From Solenopsis invicta (lineage: Eukaryota; Arthropoda; Insecta; Hymenoptera; Formicidae), in NCBI RefSeq assembly GCF_016802725.1, contig NC_052665.1, positions 3,968,001 through 4,032,000 of the forward strand: DNA of 64,000 bases, given 5' to 3'. Shown in pieces: positions 1-14,700 of the stretch; the first letter of the stretch is position 1; the number at the start of each line of letters is the position of its first letter. The notes under the pieces are model-generated. The model was not told where the DNA came from. It ran no database searches and saw nothing but the letters and a program-made list of their open reading frames with translations. Made by a program: the position numbers and the translations under genes.

Positions 1-891
1 GTGCACATCTGGAAGCTCGCAACGAGTGACGAAGGACCGGAAGTGGATGCAAGAGGGGACCGGAGGGGAAAGATCTTAAGAAGATAATTCCCTTCAACCA
101 GTTGATTTATCAGTTCCATGAATTGGAACACAAAGTCAATTATCTATGTTAATCGAAGTAAATTTATCGAACAGACAAATTGAACGTCAAAATATTCCAG
201 CGTTAACATTATATTTATAACGGTAATCACTCGTGCTTTGATAATCTAGTAACTTTAATATTTTTATAGCGTCGTTAATGTCATCTTATATTCATATTAA
301 AACAAAATGTACATGGCACGAGCTGTATATATAAATTAAATTTCTTGTATGTCTTGTATTTCGTTTGCATCAAAACACACGTTTCGACTTAAGGTAACGA
401 GTAGCAAAGCTTCCGTCATTTAATTCATATGAAGGGACGTAAATCTTGCCCGAAGGTCCGTCAACGTTTCTGTCTCTTTGCTCGTGGTCGAAATGCTTCC
501 GTAGCGAAATGTGGCACTCGGCCGGAATTGTCTCCGTGCCAAAACAATAGCTCGAAAAATATTCAGCACCTCGTGTTTTTCTCTATTTAACGCGCGAGAG
601 GCCTTTTTTCCATTCTGACGGAACTCTGCCGGAGAAATAGAGTGTGCGCGCGAAGGCCTTGAAAAAAAAAAGAAAAAGAAAAAAGTCGGATTCCCGAGGG
701 GATGCGCCTCGGAACTAGTGCGGAAAAAAAATTCGTCGAGCGCCTCGCGTGCGTTTTCCACGGCGTTTCCCGCCACGTTGTCGTCGTCCGCCACCTCGTT
801 GTCGACGGAAAATAATGAAAATATTGACCCACGCGAGAACGACGGCGCATTATCCGGACGTTTCCCGGGACTCGGGGATCTATACCGGTTA

Positions 892-934
892 CATCATCGT
901 CGTCGTCGTCGTCTTCGTCGACGTCGACGTCGAC
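892..934 (+). repeat. (CGT)n / (CGTCGA)n microsatellite
   Basis: CATCATCGT grades into five or more CGT units and then ACGTCG units. It is CpG-dense. Its open frames on both strands are pure repeat translations. Confidence 0.9.
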
Positions 935-3900
935 AACGGTTGTGAGTGTTTCGGAGAGAGTCGCGCGGCTTTTAACGCCCGGTTTTTCGGGCGCCTCCTA
1001 AGCAAACAGACCTTCCGGCTATGCGGAGCTGCTCCACGTTCCTTTTTCCACTGTGTGGAAGCACATGTCCGCTTTATCCGCCCCCGCGTGACCATATTAC
1101 GAGCGATCGAGCGAAGAGTAGTCGTCCACGTTTTTCAAGCTTGCGGCCATGGACAAATATTCCACTTGTGCTAGGGACGTGCGTAAACAAGTCGCGCGAT
1201 AACCCGAGTCATCTTGCGTTCTTCTCAAGGCTGAAGGCACACGCGCTTCGAAAACATTCGTGATCAAACGACGATTTGGAAGCGAAAGTGTGATTGCGGA
1301 GCAATCATGAGGTATTGAAGAATTTCGACAATAAGTTATATGAAAAGAATTTGTGACAAGCGAAAGACTAAAATTATAATATATTTTTATATTTTCTTTT
1401 GCAATTTTTTTGCATAATTTTCAAGAGAGAAAATTTCTGTCAAAAGCTAAACAAACGGTAAACAGACAGTCTTATTGATTTGTGAATATAATTTTGGTCG
1501 ACAGAGTCACATGACGATATTAGAGAGCTTTAAAATTTGGAAATGAGATATGAATGCACGCTCGTTGAACTATCAGCCTGTCCGCATAAATGCGGATGCT
1601 AGGGAAGTGCATTCGAATAAAGTGCATGCAACGCGATGAATTGGCCGCGATAGAAACTCACATGGCGCAAAATCGCGAAAGCTATTGAATAGCGGGCCAC
1701 ACAATGTTACATTTGCAAACTGTAAATACATGAAATGTTGAACACTTATATAAACGAATTAATACAATATTACATCTATATATCAAACTAACATATATAT
1801 GTATATAAATGCTGCGAAATATTGAAATTCGCATTTAATCTGCCTCCCGCAAATTACGATTCTTGTACAGAGTTCCACGTGTCTTTAATTTGACTTTCAT
1901 TAAATACGCAAATCAGAAAGGCGAAAGATATTCTCTTAAATATTTCTAAATACAACATTACATCGAAATTAAAAAGAAAGGGTTAAATTAGAACGTTACT
2001 TTTAATTAAAAATTAAAAAAATGCAATAATATACCGCTTTTGAATATTTGTGAAGTAGTGAGATTATTCACAGTCAGTATATTTTATTAAATCCTATTAC
2101 GCTCTCTTGAACTAAATCTGTATGTAAATAGTTGTTGGCTAGAGATACGTTTATTATCACAGCATTCATAAAAGTAAACTCATAATTAATAAAGATAACG
2201 CATGGACTTGTTGATGTTTGTTATTATTAATAACGGTAGAAACACCTCTACTCGCGATAATATCAACAAAAATAAAAATAAATTTTCCATCGCGGCATCA
2301 TCTGTATTACCCTTTAAACTTCGCGACATAAAATCACTGAGATCCACCGCGCTTTCCTTTTCCCATTTCTATGCTCGGAACGTGCTTCTGAAGGCTTGTA
2401 AAAATGGCACGAACAGCGTGATTCTGTCGGCACCATTCTACTGTATTTTCCGTCCTAATTATATCTCACCCCCAATGCAAAACTCGTTACGGTCATCTCT
2501 CCACTATCGCGTCGTCTTGCATTAACCTGCAGAATGTTTTGCTCGCTTAATTACAATGGCAATTTCGTTAATTAGGTCAGGCACGTATGCTGCTGTATAG
2601 CCGTGCCATATAATCATATATTTGAAGCAGAATTCGATTTATATTTGACTATCTATTTCTTTCCTTTTAAATGAAATTAATATTTAATCACATATTATAC
2701 ATATATCTCTTTAAATCTAGAGAAGTGAAAAGTTATTTTAAAAGAGTAAAAATTTAGCCTCTGCAATTTTTTGAGTGATTTTTCTACAAGGTTTAGTACA
2801 ATTGAAAGATTTAAAAAATTGATATTAAAAATATCTTTGATTTTAGTAAAAAATATTTTGAGTTAATAAAAATAAAGGTTACAACATCATTTAAAATGAA
2901 TTCAAGATTAATTTTAATTCAAATCGGAAAATATGTTACATGAATCGCACTTTATTACCTTTCTATTGCTTCTGTCATATAATCGGTTTCATATGTCCTT
3001 TTTTTTATTGAAAAAGAGTATTTAAAGAGAACTAATTTTTTTACGGGAACAAGATTGCAAATTTAAGATGGATCGAACATTAATAGAAATGGAGAGTGAC
3101 GTGACCGGGTCGATAGCGTTACGACGTTAATTTTAATCTCAATCAAGAATAAAAAAGTTACTGTTCTTTATTCAGCAAAAATTTTCGTCAACTTTATTTA
3201 TGTCAAGAAAGTTTTATCAATTCCATTCAAAATGCAAAGGTACACTAATTATTAATAATTAAATAATATTTTTGTACACATGTACGTATATATTGCAGCA
3301 TTTAGAAAAATGCAAAAGTAGCTTACTAAAGCATGGAAAATAAATCAATTCTACTATTATACACCTAACAAAGAATATTAAAATTTTAAGATCGGTGTTA
3401 TTGATAGCCAAATTAAAGTCACGAAAAATATATTGAAGCTTTTATAATACTTGTGACCGATACATGTGCACGGTAGCGAGTCGTTTTCTCCCTATCAATC
3501 CCTATGCAATGCGAATAAAATTTAACGTCAATATTCTCTGTAATTCGAACCTTTGGAACATCATGCGATCCGCGAGCTTAATTATTGTAGCTCGCACAAC
3601 TTGCAAATGCTTAGACATGCACCGATGCGGCTTGGCGCGGAACGTAGCGTCACGCAGCCTACATTACAAATTGGATATTATGCAATTACCTAGCGATTAA
3701 ATTAGGCGTTGCTGACGCCGCAATGGTTGCGCTTGTACGCAACACGTACCGCTGTTCCTACGTGTAGCCGTGAACGTACCCTGTAAGCAACCGCACTCAC
3801 AAAGTGCCCTCAACAATACGAGCGTTTACTAAGCTCGCGAAATACTTTGTTCCACAACGAGCTGTGACTAATTACGAAACGTCGTTAAGAACATTCTCCG

Positions 3901-6900
3901 CGATTCTAAGCGCCCGTCGTTGCAGAAAGATAAATTGCATTTTACACCATCTATTTTACATTGTACGAACACAAAACAGAAACGCTTTAATATGCTGCTA
4001 ATATGTCAAAGAGGCTAAACTTTAAAATCCAGTTTCTGTAAAACGATCCAAATACTCAGTGATATTTTTGCACCATAAAGATTTAGACGGTGAAAATTAT
4101 ATTTTCATTTAATATATAATTTTATAACTTCTTACGCATCCATCTCAATTCGTATGAGGCAACAGATTAAAATGCGTTTGCTCGCCTTTTCGGCATTTTT
4201 TTCGAACTCGGATGTGCTCTGCGCCACGGTGTCTTTCACGGCAGTTGAAAGATCGACGAGAGCTCAAAGGATTGTCGTTCTTGCGTTTTTATTTTCTCGC
4301 TTGCGTTCACTCGTTGAGACCATTAAGACCAGCCAGCTGGGTGGCCGATTTTCACCGTCCGTCGGTGTCGTCGTTCGCGCGTATGTCTTTAGCTCTAAAA
4401 ATAGCTGCACTCGCAATGCACATAACCCGATATTTCTGAAGCCGGCGGTTCCTATACTTGGAAATTCTCGCAGTTAATGATATTTCTGTCGAACGTGTGC
4501 GGGTGGTCCTGCCTCCGGATATTCGTTATCGACATCGCGAGGATGATTGAAGTCGGTGATTCAAAATTAACACGAAAGTCTATGGATTATAAATACTGCC
4601 GCAACAATATTTCAGAGTAACCAGAAAGATTTAGACAATGTATCATATTATTAACATTAATTATTTTATTCCAATGTTGTAGTTACGCGTGCAACGACGC
4701 GTCCACGTCTCGATAAGTTATTCAATGATGCGTTAGTTCAATGGAATTAAATGTTGGTTTCCACCGTATATTGAGCGAAAGAAAGGAATGGAAGTGCAAT
4801 CACACAAATCCGGGAAAATAAAAATGCCATTACGAGACGTTTGGAATAAAAACAGCGGGGACTACGCGAGGAGAGACGTAAGCGCGAAATCGATTTAAAA
4901 TACTACATGCCGTCGTGGTGCGAACGCATATAGGGAAAAATCGACGCATCCGTCTTGGCGGCTGCTGACGGATCGTTTGATTGCTTCTCATACATATCGC
5001 GGAGAAAAGCATTTGCGAGGAAGATTACCCCTTGCTGAGATGCTCCGGGGTGGTTCGTAGGGGAATACGCGATAACGTCCCGAAACGAGCTTCGAGGGGC
5101 TGGCGGAGCCTGTTTTGTTATTTATGGTTGCATTACCGAAAGCGGCGTAAGGACAGTAAGTGCGTGGGAGATGCCGCGTGCGAGACTAAAGTATGTATAA
5201 AGTGGAGAAGCACATTTTTACGATGCCACGCTGAGCTTAATCCGCCTCTACGATCGATTTCACCCGCGCACTTCTATCCGCTTTCTCACGCGGGGGTCGC
5301 GCCATTTTACGCGCCTCGTATGTTAGCGGCGGATCGCAGCTGTAACAGTGAACGAATATTTTTCGTAAACGCTAACGCTACGTCGGGAGAATATATTGCC
5401 ATGATAACGTAATTTCATAAGTCATATTGTAGTAAAGTTGTAGCAAAAGTGCACAGATCAATGAAGTAGCAAAACCATCTTCGCTCAAGAAATGAAGATA
5501 TATTTCATTATCGTTGACGTAACGGCGTTTCATAGTACAACCTTTTAGTGAAATATTACAGGTTCTTCTCGCAGAATGTATATTGAGAAATCATGAACAT
5601 ATTGGATTATAAACCATCTAATAAATATTGTTCGATAATAAAAATGAAACATTACATATCAAATATCGCAAGAAAAGCAATTTTTGACTTTGTTAAGTTA
5701 TTATTTAGCTCATTTGCGGCGAAAATTATTTACCATCATTATTTTAGTGTTTTACTGTATAATATAATTTTCCTTCTGTTATAAACTACCACTTTATCGT
5801 CTACGAAGTATGCTGTAACCTACAGCTGAAAGCACCGTAAAAGATAAGTAGGCAGCGGTTGACACGACCGAAGAGAGCAGAGATACGCGATGGGACCTTA
5901 ATTAAAAGAATCTTCGTTTACCCAGTCTGGAGTGCCAATCACCGCGTTTAATTACTTGCCACTTTTTTATCATTTAAACTTTTCATTGGGAGTTAAGGAA
6001 ATTTACGTGCGGCCCTCATTAACGTTTATCAACGTCAGCCAAGAGTCGAAAGTACCAGCTACTCAACGATTAGAAGCGAGCGAGTTTGTTTCGTCCACGA
6101 TATGCTAATGAGGCTTTCCTTCGCTATGTAACGTTCACTTTTGTAACGAGCGATAGAAAGGCGACGTCATCACGAACGCAATCTCGTCTCCGTCACGATA
6201 TCATTGCATCGCGGTAATTTGTCAAGTTCGTCAAGATTTCTGGCCACGATTCGAAGTAGGCTTTTCGGCTTGTTAATCAAATATTTCATTTATTTGCGTA
6301 TAAACAAAAAAAGGAGCAACTTTTAAAATTAAATTGAATAATAGAATTTGTATATGAGAAAGAAATGGTCCTGCTGAAGTATCCAAAAAATTAACTGTGA
6401 ATACAAATCTGAAAATAATTTTGTTAGATGTTAAACCATTGAAATAATATTGACTATTTCAAACATGATGGATATGCTGCCAAAAATTTTGATCTAGAAA
6501 TCAATTTAAACAATAAAAATATTTTCACATCTAAAGTAACCAGTTAAATTTTTATATATTTTAATAAATCTTTATAAATATCTGCAGGTTATAAAAATCA
6601 AGTGTTCCATTTCTATTTAGAAAAAAAGCAACAGTAGGGCGAATATATAAAATTTACTTGTACAATAAACAAAGATAAATGATAGAGCTTAAAATTGTTA
6701 AATTTAGTTTCATTTTTTTTATCGAATATTTATTAAATAGTTTAAAATCTAATGTGTTTATAATTTTTCTCAATATATATTCTGCGAAAATAAACCTATA
6801 ATACTTAAAAACAATTAAAAACATAATTTATGGAGACAGTGATTTACAAGAATATAATCGCGAAAAGACACGTTGAAATGCGGAAAATTGATTTAAAATA

Positions 6901-9900
6901 AAAGAGTATTACCACACATCGGCTTGGAGTGTTTTTGCACTTCGTCGCGTCTTGAAAACGGAGCGTAAGCTATTGTCAGGGTTGCTAGAATAACAAACTC
7001 GATCGACTCTACCTTTTGTGGGGATAGTCCAACCATCGTGGCTGTCGGAGAGCATTTTGAAACGACAAGCTCTCTTTTCGATCATAACCTAGTCACGTTT
7101 GCGAAAGAAAGCTTCTGACAAACACTGCTTGGTTTCGGAGATGGATATACTTCAAATGTCAACGACGTGACGAACGTATCCTCGCAGATCCCTGCTGGCG
7201 CGAGCTTGCTCGAGGTGTATTTGCAGAAGCTCAAGATTGAAACTTATAGAATAATTTTCTCGCGCAGTATATACTATATCATTTAGAGAATATACTATGC
7301 TAGAAATTCCGTTCTTTGTTCCGCGCAATTATCAAAGACACATAAGAATTTCGATTACATTCTTATCGAATAAGTTTAAGTCTTCGTGATCTGAAGACGG
7401 AAGAAGAAACGTTTAATTGGAGAATCATTATTACATCGAACGGAATCTATAAGTCATTGAGGTCAAGTGGCAAGGTCTTTGCGAATAATTTAATAGGAAA
7501 GAAGCGAGGACAGATAAAACGAACTAAAGACGAGCGACGAACTCAAAGATACTATTCATTAATTTACGAAGGACGTGGTCGTTAAAGACGGACTCCTTCG
7601 CAGACGACACGAAACGATATACGTTAAAATGCGCATTGTCGACGTTGCGAAGTAATGTTACTAGCCAGAGAACAAACGACAATGTTATCGTCGTGGGACG
7701 GTAGGCCTGCATATAAATACTGATACGGCAATGTGGTACTAATTTATTGCCAAGCCCCACGGAGATCCGATTTCACTTCTCTACCGTTTCTTCTCTTCTG
7801 TTTCTTTCTTGCGTGCTAGCCGTGAATGCCACTATTATGCATTATGACGCGTAATTCCGGCCGCAATCATGACCAGATCGTCTTGCAATTTCGGTGCCGT
7901 GAGTTTGCCGGATCGAAGGAAGAACGGCACAATGAATTCTTTTCGTTAAAAGAAAAAAAAAACGTAACGTAAGATATCCGTCGTTAGATTGTACTTAACT
8001 GATAATTTGCGAAATAACATTTCCGCGATCCAAGTATAAGAAACTACGTTAATTAATAGCAATGCACAAACCAATGATTTACAAACTCTTATTGACCTTA
8101 TATTGAAACAATTAATAATAAAATGTAAATATTATCAGAATCAACAATGTAATTTGAAATAATGGACCACATTGTGTAAAATATTACAACTTGTGAATTT
8201 TAACAAGATTAAGGCATCAATAAAAATATTTATAACTTGGAAATTTGAAGTATTATATAATGAGAAAGATAACACACCACGCGAATATTATACCAAGCGA
8301 GCGTATAAACTATTTAACGACGTTAGGCGATCAAAAATGATAATACATTTCGGTAACATTACATCGTAACTTGGGCTATGTATTGCTGAACTCACATTAT
8401 TCACGTTCAATCGCTGTTGATCGACAAAACGATTGCCGATTTATGGAACTCTAAGCAATAAGTAATAGTCGCAGACACAAAACTAGTAGCGCGCGACATA
8501 ATGTGTAATAGTGTCGCTAGTCTGCGAGATGCGATAACATCAAAGTACCGCGAGAATTTTCTCCGCTCCGAGGATATCGCTGAATTCGTTTCAGCGAGAG
8601 AAAAAGTATCGATGCACGAATAACGAAGCACTTTGAAAATCGTAGAAGCTGCAGCGTTCTGGGACGCGCATCTAGAGGTGACTCGATAAAAGGAATATCG
8701 CGGTTGTAAACACCGAGCTACCGGTTTACACCTGTGCATGCTCGCGCATACAAAAGCGACTGCATTCACGATAAGCTTGGCGTTTTCTAGCGTTCGGAGT
8801 GCTCGTTGATGCTATTGGCAAGTAAAGAAAATTGATCGTTACCGGAGTAGCTCTCCATCTTTCTCCACAAGATATTTCTATTCGAAAATTATTGGACGTT
8901 GCTTAAGACTTTTTTTTTCAAAACAGAATGATGGAGTTTTTATGAATAAAATGACAATTATCCGTCTGCGACACTTTCACATTCCCTGTGTACCGCTATT
9001 TGACGTCGTTGCTTACATATTGATGCCCACCACTGGTTCGTATCTCTCAGCATAGTCAGCCGAATCTTTAACGATTCCCAGAGGTTCTTGCCGCACAACG
9101 CTAATGGAGTTGAATATCTCAATACCTATCTTAATATCGTTCTCCCCCCTGTATCCCACCGTATTTCAACCGGCTTTGCTTCCTTCTTGGCCGCCTCCCT
9201 CCTACGTCTTTAGATTGGAACAACCGAGTGAGTCATTCCGCGAAATCGTTTGGCATAAACATGTCTCGCAGATACCTGGTAGTCAGCATGAATTACCAAT
9301 ATCAAAGATAGCACGAGAGTTTTAAGATGTTTACTTTGGACGGACATTAAGATAAAACGCGTGCAAGAAAGCGTATCGCGTTTCACGCGATAACATTCAT
9401 CCTTGCAACCGAACGTGCAAAGTGTTCTATAACAATGCAAAAATTGCAATGAGCTTTTAAAAATCATCTAAAAATGCGTGTTCCTTACAAACCAAATTGC
9501 TGAAATACGCTTTCAAAATGGAAACGTTTTACGATCGTTGTCAACGAATTAGACGAACGAAATAATGAATCGTGTTGGCGTTCGTGAATTTTCAGAGAGA
9601 CGGAGGCAAACGCGAAAATCTAGTTTACGGGATGATTGCCACCACGTGATCCGCCATCATCGGCATTGTCATGGTATGATCAACGCCAGTGTACGTTGTC
9701 TCTTTTCATTGATTGAGGAGGGATTCGTCGAGGGTGGCTGCGGCATAGGGGGAACGATTGCAAGAGCAGGGGAATGTATTTACATGTACACAGAGACAGC
9801 AAACAAGCATAGCGCTGATTTAAATAATGTGTCGCCAAACGGAATTCTACAGAGGTGCGATGTAGTCGCTCTTTTATTAGCGGTCCGAAATCTCGTTCGT

Positions 9901-10614
9901 TCGAAATATTGATTTACACGACATTCGTGTAGACAAGAAAAAATTTTAACACATTGTAAAAATAACATCGTACGCGGATCCGACGTATCGCGGATAATAA
10001 TAGACGGAATGTACTCGAGTCGCTCACTCGATCGTTATCGTCTCGAAGCTATTATTTTACATCCGTGTTCTATTTGGAGATTAAAGCAGGTGTGACGTGA
10101 TTATATCGCGCGTAATAATTTCGCTTCGTGCCAGCCCATATCGTAACCCGTTCTCCCTCAGATCGCGGTCGCGCTCGCCGCGATGTATCTATCAAAGTAT
10201 CCTGCATATACCACATTAAATCGTTCCGCGATACTGGATTCTACGTCATTCCGATGCCGCGCCGAAGGTGAATGCGTACCAGTAGACGGAACAAGATTGG
10301 GCGAGAGAAACGGAAGATGAAAACAAGAGCAATTTCAACAATGAGGACTTTACGAATGCCCAACGACGAGGGGAATGGGGTGTGCTGCAGTCATGGTGGA
10401 TGTTCCGCTGGGCGAAAGGAACAAGAGGGGACCCCGTCGCACGAAGAGGGAAATTAATACGAAGTAGTATCATTGTCTCTCATTTCGCATCGTCCCCGAT
10501 GCCAGGAACTCCGAGGAATTGTGGTCGGACCCGGTAACGGGAAAGTTGTAGGAGTCGGAGGCAACCGTGGATAATGACTTTTTGATTACAAGACTCGTCG
10601 TCAACGGGCATCGT

Positions 10615-10661
10615 CTACGACGACGACGAAGACGACTACGACGACGACGACGACGATGACA
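10615..10661 (+). repeat. (ACG)n microsatellite
   Basis: Interrupted ACG units, the reverse orientation of the array at 892-934. The repeat-driven open frames across it (for example minus 10,601-10,864) are not genes. Confidence 0.9.
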
Positions 10662-11394
10662 ACGGAGGCGCCGACTCCGACAACAGACACGAGAACGATG
10701 AGGAAAGAATGGAGAGTCGAGGATAGCGGATCGGGCAGCCGGATCATCTCTGCTACTGAACGATAAAAGTTCCATCTGTGCGCGCCTTTCGTATCTTTTT
10801 TGGCGTCCTTTTTAGTCGACCGTCCATTAAAAGTCATGTCATCTGCGCAACGGGCTTTAGACATACGACGACCTACATTTCGCGATCTCCAATCGCTCGA
10901 TCGGAGAGTATTAGAAAAGAATTACGTCTTCGAGTCACGAACTACTTCGTGCCACAGGTTGACCCATTCGCGAAGTATTTATCTGGCAAGTGCATCGGTA
11001 ACTTTTCACATTTCTTTTCGTTCTGATAGTCAAGGAAAGTTTGCAATTTTGTGATTGTTCCAAATATCAATATTTCCTTGATACATCGTCCTATTTTAGA
11101 ACGAGCGTATCATATTTTTAAAAAATTCTATATGAAAGTTAAAATTAAATGCACTTGTCACGATTCGGTCCTATTACCGTTTTTAAAATTTTATGCACTA
11201 TTAATATTCACATTACTTTTAGTTTCTGACGCGCGGCGTTGTGAAACTAAAATACGTACTTGATAGTTGCTGATATAAGTTGGTACTGGCCTCTGTATGT
11301 GTTTATGTACATACCTGTAACACATATAAATAAAAGTGGCATTAGTAAAAATGTATAATTTAAATACAAAATAAATTGAAATAAATAAACATAC

Positions 11395-11556
11395 GGTTCG
11401 TATTCAAAACGCGGTTAGATTATAAAAATGTAGCATGCTTTTTTTGTCATTTTACCTTTCTCGTTCATTAGAACGAGAATGTATGTAGAACAAGGATACA
11501 ATGGCAAACAAAAAAGCAAACTAAGCATCTTTATAAGCGCGTTCTGAATACGGACC
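11395..11556. mobile_element. Palindromic MITE, 162 bp (GGTYCGTATTC ends)
   Basis: The left end GGTTCGTATTCAAAACGCG pairs with the complemented right end GGTCCGTATTCAGAACGCG. The similarity continues inward for about 55 bases through a T-rich block (GCTTTTTTTGTCATT against GCTTTTTTGTTTGCCATT). At the centre TCTCGTTC and GAACGAGA form a perfect 8-bp stem around ATTA. Virtually the whole element can fold into one hairpin. Flanks share only ATA, so a target duplication is not secure. Confidence 0.8.
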
Positions 11557-11686
11557 ATAATTTTTCTCAATGTACGAGAAATATAAATTATTCTGTAAAA
11601 TAAACATGTTTAGAGACGTCCGAGCGCAATAATCGTCTGAAATATACTATGCAGATAAATTTGCAGAATATCGGGCAAGGCTATAA

Positions 11687-11729
11687 CTCTCCTCTCCTCT
11701 CTTCCTCACCCTCTCTCTCTCTTTCTCTC
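11687..11729 (+). repeat. CT-rich microsatellite
   Basis: Interrupted CTCTC units ending in TTTCTCTCG. Confidence 0.85.
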
Positions 11730-14700
11730 GATGTCTATAGCAGCGATTCGAGGATCATGCAGGATTTCATATCGATGTAACGCGCTATCTGGCTAGCTAC
11801 GAGTGGAAAGGACACAGGGGGGATCTGAATCATTGGGAGATTCTACGTATCTCGCACTCGTATCCGTAGTATCGGAGACCCTCGGAATTGTATCGCATTC
11901 GCGACGATAAATAAACGAGGACAATACAGGACGCACACCATACAATATCGTTCCCCGCTCCATGGTGGACACGTACGGAACCCATAAAGCGAGATGATCT
12001 TCCTCTCTTCATGGGAGCATGCCTCATCTGACGTATGGGATCAGCATCGAAAACCATAGATAATCGGATGCGAATCTGTCGCACGGAAGGTATGCGCGTG
12101 GATGGAATGTCGCAGTTTCGAGATTATTTCGTAAAAAATTCACTACACAAATTTGTAGGTATTTATGACGCGCGGAGGTATCGAAGTCTTTTCATAGATC
12201 GTGAAAAAGTATAATTAAAAGAATGAATTAAAAATTACATTTAAGATGCAGGAATGTAAAATCAAAATTAATTTCTTAAGCAGTTAATATTTTACTAATT
12301 TATTAATACTGAACATCTTTGATTCCTACAATACGGGAAAAAAAAATTCCAACTTCCTTTTCGTTTAAACAGATCGCTGTTGTTAACTGTTAAAATCAAT
12401 TTGCTGAAAAGATAACAAAATTTGCTAAATGTGCAAATGTTAAAATCGCTCTTGTGAAAAAAATTAATTTTCGTACTCGCGAGTCTGTGTCATGCGGGCA
12501 CTAAATTGAAAACAATTTTTGATAAAAACTCGATATCGGCGAACGAAAAGGTGGGTGAATGAGCAAATGAATAAAATAACTGGATCCAAATGCGAAAGCT
12601 GCACGCATCGGGACTACACCATGCAGAAAAATGTTAAATAATCAGAAATAATGTTTCACTTTTGACAAAGTAGACCAAGTAGAGCGTTAAAAGTAGAGAA
12701 ACTCTTCAGGGATGCATTGTGCCGTGTAAGTACAAGCGATTTTACAATTGTTGTAATAATGTGTATATGCGGATAACTGGTGTAACTTAAATACGAAAAG
12801 TTAAGTCACGGCACCTCGTTGATCCAGGTTCATTTAGCGAAAAAGTTTTACGACTGAAAACGAGCGCGAGAAAACCGAGAAAACGCGCGAAAGGCACATA
12901 CACACATTACACACACAAGGTCTCGTAAAAAAAGTAATTGCACGCAGCAGATCATATGGCCGGTTTCAACGTGGCAGTGCGCGACATTTGGTCACGGTGA
13001 ATGTAATAAAGTCGCGTTTACAGTCTCCGACGTGAAAATTTAATATAAAACAACGATAAATGAAGATGTGCTCTTATACGTGACGCGTTAAATCGAAGTT
13101 ACATTACCAGAGGTATAAAAAAAAAAAACTGTATTTTTATACATTTATATTAATCGTGTAGCAAATAGAACTTTCTTACATTTTGTACATTTCAAAAACA
13201 GTAATTTTATCTGTACGTGAAACGTAAAACTTTTTTATTTATATACTTCAAATATATAACATAGAAGTTATATTCGATTACGTTACAGAAAACTTTATTC
13301 AGTTTCAAATTCTCATGCGATATTTTGGTCAGAAATAATATTTCACTGCCCATCTCGCGTATTACGAGAAAAATCAACCCAAGATTTTCAACTGTTGGGA
13401 ACAACGATAGCGTTGAAATCAAGACAATGGGATAGAAGTACGATATCTCCGCGAGCTTTCACCTGCAAGTTTTCGCGCACAATGGCGCGAAAGCAGTAGG
13501 ACCCCCGTCTTTCACCGTTTGTTTGCGTACAATCGCGTGACGGGACACTCAATCTGCCTTCGACGAATCGCTCGCATCTATGCAAAGATCGTATAGTAAA
13601 GATAATCGCGGTACAAACTACACGCCTTACATATCTCCGGTCAGAAATTACGTCTTCCAGGTAGCGCGATCAAGTTTACGAGCGGGGCGACGCGAGGCAC
13701 GTAATCGTCTCGTAAAAGCCATAATCGCGAGGCCTACATAAAACCCCTTGCGCGCACGAGATCTTGAAACACCTTGCCACTAATCCTACCCCCGTGTCTA
13801 AGATTCCGCCGTTACTTCCTACTGCTATATTGCGCGGGCTAATCCCAGAGAAAACCGTATCGTCATCGAGAGCGCTTCCATTGGATCGCTCGACTCTTGG
13901 AAGCTCCTACTTCCTTGTACAACCATTAAACGTACGATCAAGTGCAATCTCTCTATTCCACATTACGATTTTTCATATTTTTGGTAAAATTAATATTTTG
14001 ACTTTAATATTGCAAAAACAAAAAAAAATCATTTCTGAATTTAAATAAGAATACACGATGTACGATGTCTGAAAGAAAATGTTATTTTTAATCCTACTAG
14101 AGAAAGTGCAATTATTTGAGGTCAATGAAATTGTCGCATAAATGTATTATATTTTACTCATCATCGACAAACATTCAATATAAACTGCATAATTAAATCA
14201 CTGACTAATTAATACTTGCAAATGATGTCACAAACACGCATGCAACCTACGATATACGTATTTATAGTTCTTGCAAATGCTGCTGCGCCAGTTTAATTTC
14301 TCTCAACTCCAACAAATTATTGCTTTTGCATATTATGCCGCGCGCCATTCGCCATACTGTGCTTCTTCGTATCCACCCACGGCACGTAAACGCAAAACAT
14401 AAATGCACGCCGACGTGAGCTGTACCGCGATCGCATATAATAAGCTCAGATGTTATATCCGAACCTGGGTGCAGCTGCAGACGCGTTGGCGCATTTATAG
14501 AAGTACAATGCCCAACGTATCCGGCCGATCGTCAGCTATAAATATCGAGATTTATCTCGATTAAAGTGCGACCACGTATCCGCATGTGCACGGAAATGAC
14601 CCTCCAAGATTTTATTCTTTCCTCTTTTCGTGCGCGCTTTGCAGACTGGCAATTGTGGCAATAAATATCCCTTAAATCTATCGTAGAATTATAAATATCT

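Larger units (their letters stand above)
1..11394. other. Intergenic-looking DNA, no gene supported
   Basis: The block alternates between CpG-richer stretches (about 420-1,300, 4,150-4,560, 4,830-5,400 and 10,000-10,950) and AT-rich ones (1,320-3,460, 6,270-6,900 and 7,960-8,400). The longest open frame is 143 codons (4,981-5,412, plus), with no recognisable domain. Triplet microsatellites lie at 892-934 and 10,615-10,661. I see no splice-site pair with supporting frame, no RNA gene and no transposon protein. Confidence 0.6.

Noticed and set aside
90..101. CCCTTCAACCAG resembles the core of the conserved microRNA miR-133
   Set aside because: Only 12 bases match, the flanks differ from the mature sequence, and no complementary AGCTGGTT-type arm lies at hairpin distance upstream.
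9565..9912. 115-codon plus-strand frame
   Set aside because: Overlapped by a minus-strand frame, no domain, and no splice or promoter context.
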